This document shows, one piece after another, positions 1 through 8,826 of a stretch of 64,000 nt of DNA. Position 1 is the first letter of the stretch, and the number at the start of each line of letters is the position of its first letter. The DNA is from CAZPQV01 sp964588705 (GTDB taxonomy: Bacteria; Bacteroidota; Bacteroidia; Flavobacteriales; Weeksellaceae): NCBI GenBank assembly GCA_964588705.1, contig CAZPQV010000003.1, positions 1 through 64,000 on the forward strand, in the 5' to 3' direction. A program made the position numbers and the translations under genes. The notes under the pieces are model-generated. The model was not told where the DNA came from, ran no database searches, and was given only the letters and a program-made list of their open reading frames with translations.

Positions 1-2299
1 CTCCCTGTACAGCTGCCTGCTGAATGAAGTCAATACCATCCATAATTTTTGTAACCTCACTGCGGTTTGTAGCCCAGTTCAGTTTCATATCCCATGTAAA
101 GTTGTTTGTTTTGATTGGTGTAATGTTTACGAAAGCTTCAACACCTTCGTTCAAAAGGTCACCAGCATTCAACCAAACTCTACTTGCACCGGAAGCACTT
201 GATACATCGATTGCAGTAATAAGGTTTTCAGTTTTTCTGCTGTACCATGTTACATCAAAACCAAATCTTCTCTTGAACATTTGCATTTCAATACCAACCT
301 CAGGTCCTGAAAGGAATTCTGGTTTAAGTTCTGCGTTGTTGAAAGTAGCATTGTTTGAAGCAGTTGCAGCTCCGTTGAATGATGCTCCAACTCCATAAGT
401 AGTGAAAACCTGATATGGTGAAGTATCGTTACCTGTTTTAGCCCAGTTTGCTCTTAATTTACCGAATGTCAACCAATCTGCATTAATCAGATTAGAGAAT
501 ACAACACTCGCAGAAACTGATGGATAGAAGTAAGTATTGTTATCGATAGGAAGAGCCGAAGATCTGTCCTGTCTTGCAGTACCTTCGATGAAGTAAGTAT
601 CATCAATACCTAAACTTGCTCTTGCATAAACACCGTCCACTTTCTTAGTATAGTTTACAGGTGCAATGTTAGCAGCAGTTAGAGGGTTTTTACTGTTTGT
701 AATTGTGTAAAGGTGAGGGAATACTAAACCTCCGTTTGTAGCTTGAGACAGCGCGTCAAGTTTTTCAACTCTTAAGTTCCAACCAACGTTACCGTCTAAG
801 TGTAGTTTATCAGAAAGTCTTTTATCAACACTTAACATTAAGTCGTAGTTGGTTTCAGACATTTTTCTGTTTCTTTCAACATAACTTGAAAGGTTAGAAG
901 AACCAATTGCAGTTCTTTCCTGCACTCCTTCTGTGAAGAAGTCTCTTGTAACTCTACCCATTACAGATAACCAGTCAGTAAGCTGATAATCTAATGATCC
1001 GTTGATTAGGAAACGGTCTCTTTGGTCAGTTTCGAAGTTTTCGTAAAGAGTCCAGTAAGGGTTGTCAGAATAAATTGGAGCCAAGTTGGTATGTGAATTT
1101 GGATTCCAAGTAATATTCTGTTTTGTTCTCATATAAGCATCTCTTTGAGAGTAGATGTCAGTATTGGTCTGCCACCACTGTCTCATAGACTGCATAATGT
1201 TATTTGAGTCGTAACCGGTACCGTATCTACCTTTTGCTCTTGTGTTAGTATAAGTTACACCGGCGTTTGCAGATAATCTATCTGTTAAATTATGAGATCC
1301 GTTGAAGGATAGCGTATTTCTCTTAATATCAGAATTAGGAAGGTTACCTTGTTGTAAGAAGTTTGTATAACTCAAACGGAAAGTTGAATTATCACTAGCA
1401 CCACCAAACGCAACAGAGTTGCTGTATGTAGCACCTCCTTTCCAAATCTTATTAGCATCGTTTAAAGCTGCTCTCCACGGCTGCTTCTGCCCATAAGTTG
1501 CTAATTGTGGGTAAATAGATTCCCATGTATAAACGCTTAAATTTGGATCGAAAGCTGCACCATAAGAAGCATCCTCAGTGAAAGGAACTGCCAAATCATC
1601 TGCAGTACCATCATTGTTGAAATCAATTAAACTGAACCAAGGCGTGTCATAGTAAGGACCATAACCGGCACCATAACGGGTTTGGTATTTTGGTAAAGTC
1701 TCCTTATCTACAGTGCTGTACATTGCAGAAGAGTTGAACGTTACTCCAATTCCTCTTTTCTTACCTTTCTTAGTTGTAATGATAATTGCTCCCTGACCTG
1801 CTCTAGAACCATAAAGTGCGGTTGCAGCAGAACCTTTAAGAACGTTTACCGACTCAATGTCATCCGGGTTAAGGTCGGTAGCAGCGTTACCGAAGTCATA
1901 CCCTCCTCTACCAGTTCTTTGGTTTGCAGTAGACGATGTTGAGTTGATTACCGGCACCCCATCAATAACCACCAATGCCTGGTTGTTACCACTAATGGAG
2001 CTGTAACCTCTTACAACCATGTTCGAAGATCCACCCATAGTCCCGTAAGACTGAATGTTAAGCCCGGCTACTTCACCCTGAAGTGCACTCGCAAAGTTGG
2101 TAACCGGCTTATCAGCCATATCTTCACCTGAAACTCCTTGAGTTGCATAACCTAATGCTTTTTTCTCTCTTTTAATACCAAGTGCTGTTACTACAACTGC
2201 CTCGATATCCTGTGTTCTGGTTGTATCTACCTGTGCATTTACCAAAGAAAATGACGAAGTAAGAACGACAGCCAAAACGCTTGTTGTTAGTTTCTTCAT
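1..2299 (-). CDS. SusC/RagA-like TonB-linked outer membrane receptor, 5' part
   Basis: The N-terminal ~766 residues are in the window; the C-terminal end lies beyond the left edge. The protein starts with a signal peptide (MKKLTTSVLAVVLTSSFSL, cleaved near VNAQ). A TonB-box-like stretch (DIEAVVVTALGIKREKKA) follows directly, then the plug domain (GEVAGLNIQ, VVIDGVPV, DIESVNVLKGSAATALYGSR, GAIIITTKKGKK) and beta-barrel strands with SusC-type sequence. Family members import large ligands such as glycans or peptides across the outer membrane using TonB energy, usually with a SusD lipoprotein partner; a partner would lie to the left, outside the window. The carboxypeptidase-like domain that often precedes the TonB box in SusC proteins is absent. 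The ligand cannot be inferred. The start ATG is supported by the promoter just upstream. Confidence 0.95.
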   Translation of the reverse strand, partial: MKKLTTSVLAVVLTSSFSLVNAQVDTTRTQDIEAVVVTALGIKREKKALGYATQGVSGEDMADKPVTNFASALQGEVAGLNIQSYGTMGGSSNMVVRGYSSISGNNQALVVIDGVPVINSTSSTANQRTGRGGYDFGNAATDLNPDDIESVNVLKGSAATALYGSRAGQGAIIITTKKGKKRGIGVTFNSSAMYSTVDKETLPKYQTRYGAGYGPYYDTPWFSLIDFNNDGTADDLAVPFTEDASYGAAFDPNLSVYTWESIYPQLATYGQKQPWRAALNDANKIWKGGATYSNSVAFGGASDNSTFRLSYTNFLQQGNLPNSDIKRNTLSFNGSHNLTDRLSANAGVTYTNTRAKGRYGTGYDSNNIMQSMRQWWQTNTDIYSQRDAYMRTKQNITWNPNSHTNLAPIYSDNPYWTLYENFETDQRDRFLINGSLDYQLTDWLSVMGRVTRDFFTEGVQERTAIGSSNLSSYVERNRKMSETNYDLMLSVDKRLSDKLHLDGNVGWNLRVEKLDALSQATNGGLVFPHLYTITNSKNPLTAANIAPVNYTKKVDGVYARASLGIDDTYFIEGTARQDRSSALPIDNNTYFYPSVSASVVFSNLINADWLTFGKLRANWAKTGNDTSPYQVFTTYGVGASFNGAATASNNATFNNAELKPEFLSGPEVGIEMQMFKRRFGFDVTWYSRKTENLITAIDVSSASGASRVWLNAGDLLNEGVEAFVNITPIKTNNFTWDMKLNWATNRSEVTKIMDGIDFIQQAAVQG

Positions 2300-2324
2300 A
2301 TCAAATTAAATTTTTTCAATAGAG

Positions 2325-2356
2325 CAAATTTGCAAAACATTGTTAAACTGACCAAA
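2325..2356 (-). promoter_or_regulatory. Bacteroidota-type promoter of the SusC-like gene
   Basis: On the minus strand TTTG (2356-2353) is followed by a 20-nt spacer and CAAATTTG (2332-2325), which matches the TAnnTTTG -7 consensus at 7 of 8 positions. The predicted transcript would start about 20-25 nt before the ATG. Confidence 0.6.
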
Positions 2357-2393
2357 TTTTCTGTTAATAATTTCTTAATTATTTTTTAGTTTC

Positions 2394-2425
2394 CTTGAAC
2401 TAATCTTATAGAAAGCATATATTTG
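2394..2425 (+). promoter_or_regulatory. Promoter of rnhB
   Basis: CTTG (2394-2397), a 20-nt spacer and a perfect TAnnTTTG match, TATATTTG (2418-2425). The predicted transcription start is only about 5 nt before the rnhB ATG at 2434, so the message would be nearly leaderless. Confidence 0.6.
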
Positions 2426-2433
2426 TTGAGGAA

Positions 2434-3021
2434 ATGGATTTACTAAACAGTTGGTCGTCCCAGTACATTGAAGCTGGCTGTGATGAGGTTGGCAGAGGGT
2501 GTTTGTGCGGACCTGTGGTTGCAGCAGCAGTAATAATAAAAGACGGCTTCGTCCCTAAATTTATTAATGATTCAAAGAAATTATCCTTTAAAATGAGGGA
2601 TGAGCTGGACGACTATATAAAGGACAATGTTGTCGACTATGGCATCGCTGAGCTTTCTGAGGATTTTATAACCGAGCATAATATACTGAATGCCAGCATA
2701 CATGCCATGCATTTAGCATTAGACCAACTTACGACAAGACCAGAACTAATTTTGGTGGATGGCAACAGATTTCATCCCTATAATTTCATCCCTCATCAAT
2801 GCATCATCAAAGGAGATTCTAAGTTTCTTTCGATTGCATGCGCCTCAATTTTAGCTAAAAATTACCGGGACAGACTGATGATTAAACTGCATGAGGAATT
2901 TCCGGATTACGGCTGGAATAAAAATATGGGCTATGCTACCAAACAGCACCGCGAAGCATTGATGAAATACGGACCAACCAAATACCACCGAAAGTCTTTT
3001 AAGTTAATTTATGATAAATAG
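2434..3021 (+). CDS. rnhB: Ribonuclease HII
   Basis: 195 residues, normal length for RNase HII. The enzyme cleaves the RNA strand of RNA-DNA hybrids and nicks at misincorporated ribonucleotides in the cytoplasm. Visible motifs: CDEVGRGCLCGPV near residue 16 (first catalytic Asp and Glu), NDSKKLS, ELILVDGN (third acidic residue), KGDSKFLSIACASILAKNYRD (conserved Ser/Ala-rich helix) and a C-terminal YGPTKYHRKSF close to the family's YGPTxxHR. It stands alone between the divergent SusC-like gene and the convergent yidC. Confidence 0.97.
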   Translation: MDLLNSWSSQYIEAGCDEVGRGCLCGPVVAAAVIIKDGFVPKFINDSKKLSFKMRDELDDYIKDNVVDYGIAELSEDFITEHNILNASIHAMHLALDQLTTRPELILVDGNRFHPYNFIPHQCIIKGDSKFLSIACASILAKNYRDRLMIKLHEEFPDYGWNKNMGYATKQHREALMKYGPTKYHRKSFKLIYDK

Positions 3022-3022
3022 A

Positions 3023-3049
3023 AAAGGAAGAAACTTGGTTTCTTCCTTT
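3023..3049. terminator. Bidirectional terminator between rnhB and yidC
   Basis: A perfect 12-bp stem (3023-3034 with 3038-3049) around a 3-nt loop, with A/T-rich ends so that both convergent genes have a T-rich 3' side. It begins 2 nt after the rnhB stop codon. Confidence 0.75.
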
Positions 3050-3077
3050 ATCATATCATATATAATACTACGTATAA

Positions 3078-4892
3078 CTATTTTTTCTTGCCAGATTGCT
3101 TTTTCTGCTGCTCCTGCTGAAGTCTCTGCTGTTCCTGTGCCTGTTCCATCATTTCACGCATACGCTTCTGGAATTTACCCTCCTTCTTAGGCGTTGCTTT
3201 ATTGGCCTGAATTTGAGCGTGGATTTTCTTCTCATCAAGAATAAAGTAATTAATCACTAAAATAATAAGAATGTTAATCGCATTCGATACGAAGTAATAC
3301 CATGATAATCCAGACGCAGCAGAGTTCAGGAAGAACAGGAATGTAATCGGGAAGATATACATCAGCACCTTCATATTCGGCATTCCCGGTTGTGTTGGCT
3401 GCTGAATATTACCTGCCGTAAGCAATGTATATATTAATAATACTGCGGTACACGCAATTGCAAAAATACTTAAGTGTTCACCAATAAACGGAATATTGAA
3501 CGGAAGCTTGATTAAATCGTCATAAGCCGTAAGGTCTTTCGCAAACCAGAAGCCCTGCCCTCTTAAATCGATAAAGTTCGGGAAGAAACGGAACAACGCA
3601 TAGAAAATCGGAATCTGCAACAACGCCGGCAAACATCCCGCCATCTGATTTACACCTGCTTTTCTGTAAACCGCCATTGTTTCCTGCTGACGTTTCATAG
3701 GATCTGCATCTTTAAATTTTTCGTTCACCTCTTCAATTTCCGGACGAATCACCCGCATCATCGCACTCAGTTTATGCTGCTTGAACATAATCGGCGAAAG
3801 AATAAGTTTTACGATAATGGTCATCAGGAAAATCACCCAGCCTGCAGTAAGTCCCCACGAAGAAATAAGGTTATACATCGGCATAAAGAACCATCTGTTC
3901 ATTGTTCCAATGAAAGACCATCCTAATGGCAGAATTTCCTCAAAGTTTTTGTTGTATTCTTTTAAAAGGTTTAGATCAAGCGGAAGAAAATACCAGGTAA
4001 AACCTTGGTTCAACTCATTTCCTGCCATCTGAACCTGTCCGTTGTAATTAAATTTTTTCAGATTTTCACCTTCTTCAAGCATTTCCTGATTTCCGGTTGA
4101 CATTGTAAAACCATTCTGTGCCTCAATAATCGACGCAAAAAACTGCTGTTTTACACCAATCCAGTTAAGGGTTTCTCCGGTTTCATCCATACCTGTTCTG
4201 CCATCATAATCATAATCTTTATAATTATTAAAAGCGTAAGAAAACTCAGTATGAGTCTGTTCCTGAGACCATCCTTTTTCAACGTTTTTGGCAGTGTAAT
4301 CCCAAGCAAAATTTGCCTTTCCGTCCGTCACCAATTGTGAAAGCCCTTGCGTTTTTACCTGAAAATCAACTTTATATTTAGGAAGTAATGTATAAACAAA
4401 CTGTATAGTCGCACCATTTACATTTCCCGTCATCGTCACCGAATTACCATTTACTGAAGGCGAAAAAACGATATCTTTAGTATTAATGGTTTTTCCGGTT
4501 TTATCCTTAAACTGAAATCCGTAAGACGAATTATTTTTATTAAATAAATATAGTGGAAGATTTGCCTCATCATCTTTTCGGTTGTAAGCTTTATATTTAT
4601 TAAGCTCTACTTTCGAAAGCTGACCTCCAAGACTCGAAAATTCAAGTTTCAATTCATCGTTCTGAAGATTTACAGTTTGAATGGATGAAGGCTTAACGTT
4701 GGTATTGATATTGGTTACTGCCGCAGGTTTCGCTGCGGTTTGCACCTGCTCTTTTTTAGGATTTGTTGCTTCAAGTTCTGCTGCTTCGTTGGCCTGCTTG
4801 TTCTGAAAATAGAACATCATCCCAAAAAGAATTGCCGTAAACAGCATTAAGCTGAGAAGTTGATTTTTATCTAATCCGTTGTTTTGTTGCAT
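3078..4892 (-). CDS. yidC: Membrane protein insertase YidC/Oxa1
   Basis: 604 residues, typical of long diderm YidC. It inserts and folds inner-membrane proteins, alone or with SecYEG. An N-terminal transmembrane helix (about residues 12-28) is followed by the large periplasmic P1 domain (about 60-330) and the conserved five-helix insertase core from about 335 (GLTAGWVIFLMTIIVKLILS, then CLPALLQIPIFYALFRFF, and a C-terminal NAINILIILVINYFIL helix). The cytoplasmic tail is rich in Lys and Gln and ends KKQSGKKK, consistent with ribosome contact. It lies 146 nt downstream of pyrG on the same strand, but a terminator and a -7 box separate the two, so it probably has its own promoter. Confidence 0.97.
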   Translation of the reverse strand: MQQNNGLDKNQLLSLMLFTAILFGMMFYFQNKQANEAAELEATNPKKEQVQTAAKPAAVTNINTNVKPSSIQTVNLQNDELKLEFSSLGGQLSKVELNKYKAYNRKDDEANLPLYLFNKNNSSYGFQFKDKTGKTINTKDIVFSPSVNGNSVTMTGNVNGATIQFVYTLLPKYKVDFQVKTQGLSQLVTDGKANFAWDYTAKNVEKGWSQEQTHTEFSYAFNNYKDYDYDGRTGMDETGETLNWIGVKQQFFASIIEAQNGFTMSTGNQEMLEEGENLKKFNYNGQVQMAGNELNQGFTWYFLPLDLNLLKEYNKNFEEILPLGWSFIGTMNRWFFMPMYNLISSWGLTAGWVIFLMTIIVKLILSPIMFKQHKLSAMMRVIRPEIEEVNEKFKDADPMKRQQETMAVYRKAGVNQMAGCLPALLQIPIFYALFRFFPNFIDLRGQGFWFAKDLTAYDDLIKLPFNIPFIGEHLSIFAIACTAVLLIYTLLTAGNIQQPTQPGMPNMKVLMYIFPITFLFFLNSAASGLSWYYFVSNAINILIILVINYFILDEKKIHAQIQANKATPKKEGKFQKRMREMMEQAQEQQRLQQEQQKKQSGKKK

Positions 4893-4962
4893 TTTAAGAT
4901 TTATTAATTAGTCTCCGAATTTCTTTCTTTGTTAAAAGAATTCATCTGAAAATTTAAGTTGA

Positions 4963-4970
4963 CAAAATTA
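4963..4970 (-). promoter_or_regulatory. -7 element upstream of yidC
   Basis: Minus strand TAATTTTG matches TAnnTTTG exactly, about 70 nt before the yidC ATG. No clear -33 box is visible, so the call is tentative. Confidence 0.4.
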
Positions 4971-5007
4971 CAGTTTTTTTCCGAAAAACCTATTTCATTT
5001 TAGGCAT

Positions 5008-5032
5008 AAAAAAGTCCGCTTTTCAGCGGACT
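5008..5032 (-). terminator. Rho-independent terminator of pyrG
   Basis: An 8-bp stem AGTCCGCT/AGCGGACT (5013-5020 with 5025-5032) with a 4-nt loop, followed on the minus strand by a T run (plus-strand A run 5008-5013). It sits 7 nt after the pyrG stop codon. Confidence 0.85.
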
Positions 5033-5038
5033 CTAAGT

Positions 5039-6646
5039 TTATTTTTTTGTTGAAGTCTTTATAAATGCTTTGAACAGCGGATGCGGCGTTGCAACCGTAC
5101 TTTTGTATTCCGGATGATATTGCACCCCAACATAGAAAGGATGGTCTTTCAGTTCAAGGGTTTCTACCAAGCCAGTTTCAGGATTTACTCCTGTTGGAAT
5201 AAGCCCGTTTTTCTCGAACTCTTCTCTGTACTCACTGTTAAACTCGTAGCGGTGGCGGTGGCGTTCAGAAATATTTTTCGCACCATAAATTTCGTAAAGT
5301 TTTGAGCCTTGTTTTAATGAGCATTTCCAAGCTCCCAATCTCATCGTTCCGCCTTTATCTACAACATTCTTCTGATCTGCCATTAAAGAAATCACAGGAT
5401 CCGGTGTAGAAGTATCAAACTCCATCGAATTGGATTTTTCCAAACCAAGAACGTCTCTCGCAAACTCAATGGTCATCACCTGCATTCCGAGACAAATTCC
5501 CAATGCCGGAATTTTGTTTTCACGGGCATATTTTGCAGCAAGAATTTTCCCTTCAATTCCTCGGTCGCCGAATCCGGGAGCAATCAGAATTCCATCTACA
5601 CCTTTAAAGGTTTCATTTAAATTTTCTTTGGTAATCTCGCCACTGTAAACCCAGCGCAATTTAACTTCAGTCTCCAAATCAGCTCCGGCATGAATGAATG
5701 CTTCTGCAATCGATTTATAGGAATCCTGCAGAGAAACATACTTCCCAACTAAAGCAATTTCAACCGATTTCTTAGGATTTTTATATTTCTTAAGGAATGT
5801 TTTCCAGTCTTTTAAATCGGCTTCCTTATTAAAAGGCAAATCCAGTTCCCGAAGAACCACCTCATCAAATTTCTGTTTCTGAAGTTCTAATGGTACCTGA
5901 TAAATGGTATCAGCATCCATACACTCAATTACATTTTCCGTAGGAACATTACAGAACAAAGCCAGTTTTGATCTAACATCTTTTGGAATTTTATGCTCGG
6001 AACGGCAAACCAAAACATCGGCCTGAATCCCGTTTTCCATCAGCTGACGAACAGAATGCTGCGACGGTTTTGTCTTCAGTTCACCACTTGCCGCAAGATA
6101 TGGAAGTAACGTAAGATGAATGACCATCGAATTGTTTCGCCCCAATTCATACTTCAATTGCCGAACTGATTCAATATAAGGCAGCGATTCAATATCACCC
6201 ACCGTTCCACCGATTTCGGTGATGATGATGTCGTAATTTTGTTTTGCTAAAATCTTTACTCGACGTTTAATCTCGTTCGTAATATGCGGAATTACCTGAA
6301 CCGTTTTTCCAAGAAACTCTCCTCTTCTTTCTTTTTCAATTACGGTCTGATAAATTCTTCCCGTGGTAACGCTGTTGTTCTGAGAGGTGGCAGAATCGAG
6401 GTATCTTTCGTAATGACCTAAATCTAAATCTGTCTCTGCACCGTCTTCAGTTACAAAACATTCACCATGTTCATAGGGATTAAGGGTTCCCGGATCGACG
6501 TTGATATAAGGATCCAGTTTTTGAATTGTGACGTTGAAACCTCTTGATTTTAAAAGCAATCCTAGTGATGCCGAGACGATTCCTTTGCCTAAAGATGATG
6601 TTACACCTCCTGTTACAAAGATGTATTTAGTGTTCTTTTTACTCAT
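5039..6646 (-). CDS. pyrG: CTP synthase (glutamine hydrolysing)
   Basis: 535 residues, the usual length. It makes CTP from UTP, ATP and glutamine, the last step of pyrimidine nucleotide synthesis. The N-terminal synthetase domain shows the P-loop GGVTSSLGKGI and KLDPYINVDPGTLNP; the C-terminal class I glutamine amidotransferase domain shows PGFGDRG, the nucleophile Cys in LGICLGMQ, and the catalytic His/Glu pair in QYHPEYKS. It is divergent from radA and followed by its own terminator. Confidence 0.98.
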   Translation of the reverse strand: MSKKNTKYIFVTGGVTSSLGKGIVSASLGLLLKSRGFNVTIQKLDPYINVDPGTLNPYEHGECFVTEDGAETDLDLGHYERYLDSATSQNNSVTTGRIYQTVIEKERRGEFLGKTVQVIPHITNEIKRRVKILAKQNYDIIITEIGGTVGDIESLPYIESVRQLKYELGRNNSMVIHLTLLPYLAASGELKTKPSQHSVRQLMENGIQADVLVCRSEHKIPKDVRSKLALFCNVPTENVIECMDADTIYQVPLELQKQKFDEVVLRELDLPFNKEADLKDWKTFLKKYKNPKKSVEIALVGKYVSLQDSYKSIAEAFIHAGADLETEVKLRWVYSGEITKENLNETFKGVDGILIAPGFGDRGIEGKILAAKYARENKIPALGICLGMQVMTIEFARDVLGLEKSNSMEFDTSTPDPVISLMADQKNVVDKGGTMRLGAWKCSLKQGSKLYEIYGAKNISERHRHRYEFNSEYREEFEKNGLIPTGVNPETGLVETLELKDHPFYVGVQYHPEYKSTVATPHPLFKAFIKTSTKK

Positions 6647-6662
6647 TAGATTTAGGTTTGTG

Positions 6663-6694
6663 CAAAGTTAAACGAAAAAACAATGCAATACAAT
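6663..6694 (-). promoter_or_regulatory. Promoter of pyrG
   Basis: Minus strand ATTG (6694-6691), a 20-nt spacer and TAACTTTG (6670-6663), an exact TAnnTTTG match, ending 17 nt before the pyrG ATG. Confidence 0.6.
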
Positions 6695-6770
6695 TTCAAT
6701 TTTTTGAAAAATAAATTTGGTTGAATTTAACTTTTCGTTCAATCGACTATCAAAAGAACAGATGAAAGCT

Positions 6771-6844
6771 AGCAGCTTTTTTGCTGCAACTTATATATAT
6801 TTCCCTTCTATTTTTTGCCACCGGTTTTCCGGTGGTTTTCTTTT
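6771..6844 (+). terminator. Orphan terminator (possible small RNA) before radA
   Basis: Two hairpins on the plus strand: GCAGC-TTTTTT-GCTGC (6772-6787) and the strong CCACCGG-TTTT-CCGGTGG (6818-6835) followed by TTTTCTTTT. The second has all marks of an intrinsic terminator, but no recognised plus-strand gene lies between it and the divergent pyrG start at 6646. It may end a short non-coding RNA or act as a leader element upstream of radA. Confidence 0.6.
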
Positions 6845-6897
6845 ATAAATAAATTCAGAAGCAAAATTTGTAAATTGCAGTTTATTTTAATGAATCT

Positions 6898-8244
6898 GTG
6901 GCAAAACTAAAAACAGCATATTACTGCCAGAACTGTGGCACTCAATTTTCGCAATGGCACGGGCAGTGTAAAAATTGCGGCTCGTGGAATACATTGGCGG
7001 AAGAAATTGTAGAGAAAAGTTCAGCGAAAACTTCCGTTGATAAAAAGAAAAATCACATCATCAATATCATTGAGGTCAAAACTACCGAAGAGTCCCGTAT
7101 TAAAACGAATTCCGAGGAACTGAACCGTGTTCTGGGTGGCGGAATTGTGCTTGGTTCCGTCATTTTAATCGGTGGCGAACCAGGCATCGGAAAATCTACA
7201 CTGTTGTTGCAGCTCGCGCTGAAAATGAAGAAAAAAATTCTTTATGTTTCCGGTGAGGAAAGTGCATCGCAAATTAAAATGCGCGCCGACCGATTAACTG
7301 ATCTTCAAAATCCAAACTGTTTTTTGCTTACTGAAGTTTCGGTAGAAAAAATCATTCACGAAGCTAAGAAACTTCAGCCGGATTTAATGATTGTGGATTC
7401 TATTCAAACGTTGCATTCACAGTTGTTGGAAAGTTCTCCCGGAACGGTTTCGCAAATCCGGGAATGCTCCAACGAGCTCATCAAATTTGCCAAAGAAACC
7501 AATACGCCGATTATTCTGGTTGGACACATTACCAAGGACGGACAAATCGCCGGACCAAAAGTGCTGGAACACATGGTAGATGTGGTTTTGAATTTTGATG
7601 GCGACAGAAATCACCTCTTCAGATTATTGAGAGCCAACAAAAACCGCTTTGGTTCAACTTCTGAAATTGGGATTTATGAAATGATTGCCCAAGGGTTGAA
7701 AGAGATTAAGAATCCGTCGGAAATTCTGATTACCAAGAAATTCGAAGAACTTTCCGGAAATTCAATTGCCGTCACTTTGGAAGGCAACCGACCGATGCTT
7801 TTGGAAATTCAGGCATTGGTAAGTTCTGCAGTGTACGGAACGCCACAAAGAAGCTGCACCGGATTTGATTCGAAAAGACTCAATATGCTTTTGGCAGTTT
7901 TGGAAAAAAGAGCCGGATTCCAACTTGGAGCAAAAGACGTTTTCCTAAATATCACAGGAGGAATAAAAACTGACGATCCTGCTTTAGACTTAGCGGTTAT
8001 TGCTTCAATCCTCTCTTCTAATGACGACATTGCCATTTCGGAAAAATTTTGTTTCGCCGGTGAAATTGGTTTAAGCGGAGAGATCCGTCCGGTGCCGCAA
8101 ATCGAACAGAGAATTTCTGAAGCAGAAAAATTGGGCTACGAGAAAATTTTTATTTCAAACTTAAATAAGATTCCGAAAAGAAAATTTGGGATCAACATCA
8201 TTGAAGTCAGCAAAATTGAAGATTTTCACGAGTTTTTGTTTTAA
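6898..8244 (+). CDS. radA: DNA repair protein RadA
   Basis: 448 residues. RadA (Sms) is a RecA-like ATPase and branch-migration helicase that processes recombination intermediates. It shows the N-terminal zinc finger (Cys at about 10, 13, 24 and 27), Walker A GGEPGIGKST near residue 92, the RadA-specific KNRFGS motif, and a C-terminal Lon-like domain (GGIKTDDPALDLAV, FAGEIGLSGEIRPV). The start is a GTG (GTG GCA AAA), chosen because it gives the family N-terminus just before the zinc finger. The AcpH-like gene follows 9 nt after the stop and is probably co-transcribed. Confidence 0.97.
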   Translation: MAKLKTAYYCQNCGTQFSQWHGQCKNCGSWNTLAEEIVEKSSAKTSVDKKKNHIINIIEVKTTEESRIKTNSEELNRVLGGGIVLGSVILIGGEPGIGKSTLLLQLALKMKKKILYVSGEESASQIKMRADRLTDLQNPNCFLLTEVSVEKIIHEAKKLQPDLMIVDSIQTLHSQLLESSPGTVSQIRECSNELIKFAKETNTPIILVGHITKDGQIAGPKVLEHMVDVVLNFDGDRNHLFRLLRANKNRFGSTSEIGIYEMIAQGLKEIKNPSEILITKKFEELSGNSIAVTLEGNRPMLLEIQALVSSAVYGTPQRSCTGFDSKRLNMLLAVLEKRAGFQLGAKDVFLNITGGIKTDDPALDLAVIASILSSNDDIAISEKFCFAGEIGLSGEIRPVPQIEQRISEAEKLGYEKIFISNLNKIPKRKFGINIIEVSKIEDFHEFLF

Positions 8245-8253
8245 CTTTAATCA

Positions 8254-8826
8254 ATGAATTACCTCGCTCATTCCTATCTCAGTTTTACCGATGAGCAAAT
8301 TGTTGGTCAGTTTCTGGAAGATTTCATCAGGAACAGTGAGCGTTTTTCATATCCGGAAAAAATTCAGCAGGGATTTACATTGCACCGCGAGATTGATACT
8401 TTTACAGATTCTCACACGGCAATCCGTGAAGCAAAAAAAATATTCAGCCCTTTAGTAAGGCTTTATTCCGGGGCGTTTATAGATGTCGCGTTCGATTATT
8501 TTCTTGCAAATTCTCTACCCGAAAGCGTCCTGTTTGAGCATTCACAAAAAGTATATGCGGCACTCAGAAATCATCAGGAGCTGCTGCCTGTAAATTTGAT
8601 TTTAATGTTGGAAAGAATGCAGAAAGACAATTGGCTTTTCAACTATAAAGAAGATTGGGGCATAAAATTCTCGATGCAGAATGTGCTTAATAAAGCTAAA
8701 TATTTAGACAAAAAACTGGCTGTCTTCGAGGTTTTTCTAAACAATAAGCCCGAACTTCAGATTTATTTCAATGAGTTTTTCCCGAATCTGGAAAAGCATG
8801 TCATTAAGATTAATGCTGAATTCTAA
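8254..8826 (+). CDS. Acyl carrier protein phosphodiesterase (AcpH-like)
   Basis: 190 residues starting MNYLAHSYLSF, the typical opening of the AcpH/DUF479 family. AcpH removes the 4'-phosphopantetheine group from holo-ACP; the family is an HD-related hydrolase. Acidic and His residues expected of the active site are visible (GFTLHREIDTFTDSH; FIDVAFDYFLA). It overlaps the tail of the convergent DUF6702 gene by 4 nt. Substrate specificity is inferred from the family and not shown by the sequence. Confidence 0.85.
   Translation: MNYLAHSYLSFTDEQIVGQFLEDFIRNSERFSYPEKIQQGFTLHREIDTFTDSHTAIREAKKIFSPLVRLYSGAFIDVAFDYFLANSLPESVLFEHSQKVYAALRNHQELLPVNLILMLERMQKDNWLFNYKEDWGIKFSMQNVLNKAKYLDKKLAVFEVFLNNKPELQIYFNEFFPNLEKHVIKINAEF

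Noticed and set aside
24..398. Plus-strand ORF opposite the SusC-like gene
   Set aside because: Antisense to a clear receptor sequence; no start signal.
6763..6849. 28-codon ORF beginning MKASSFFAATYIYF before radA
   Set aside because: It runs through both hairpins of the terminator and ends at its T run; more likely RNA structure than protein.
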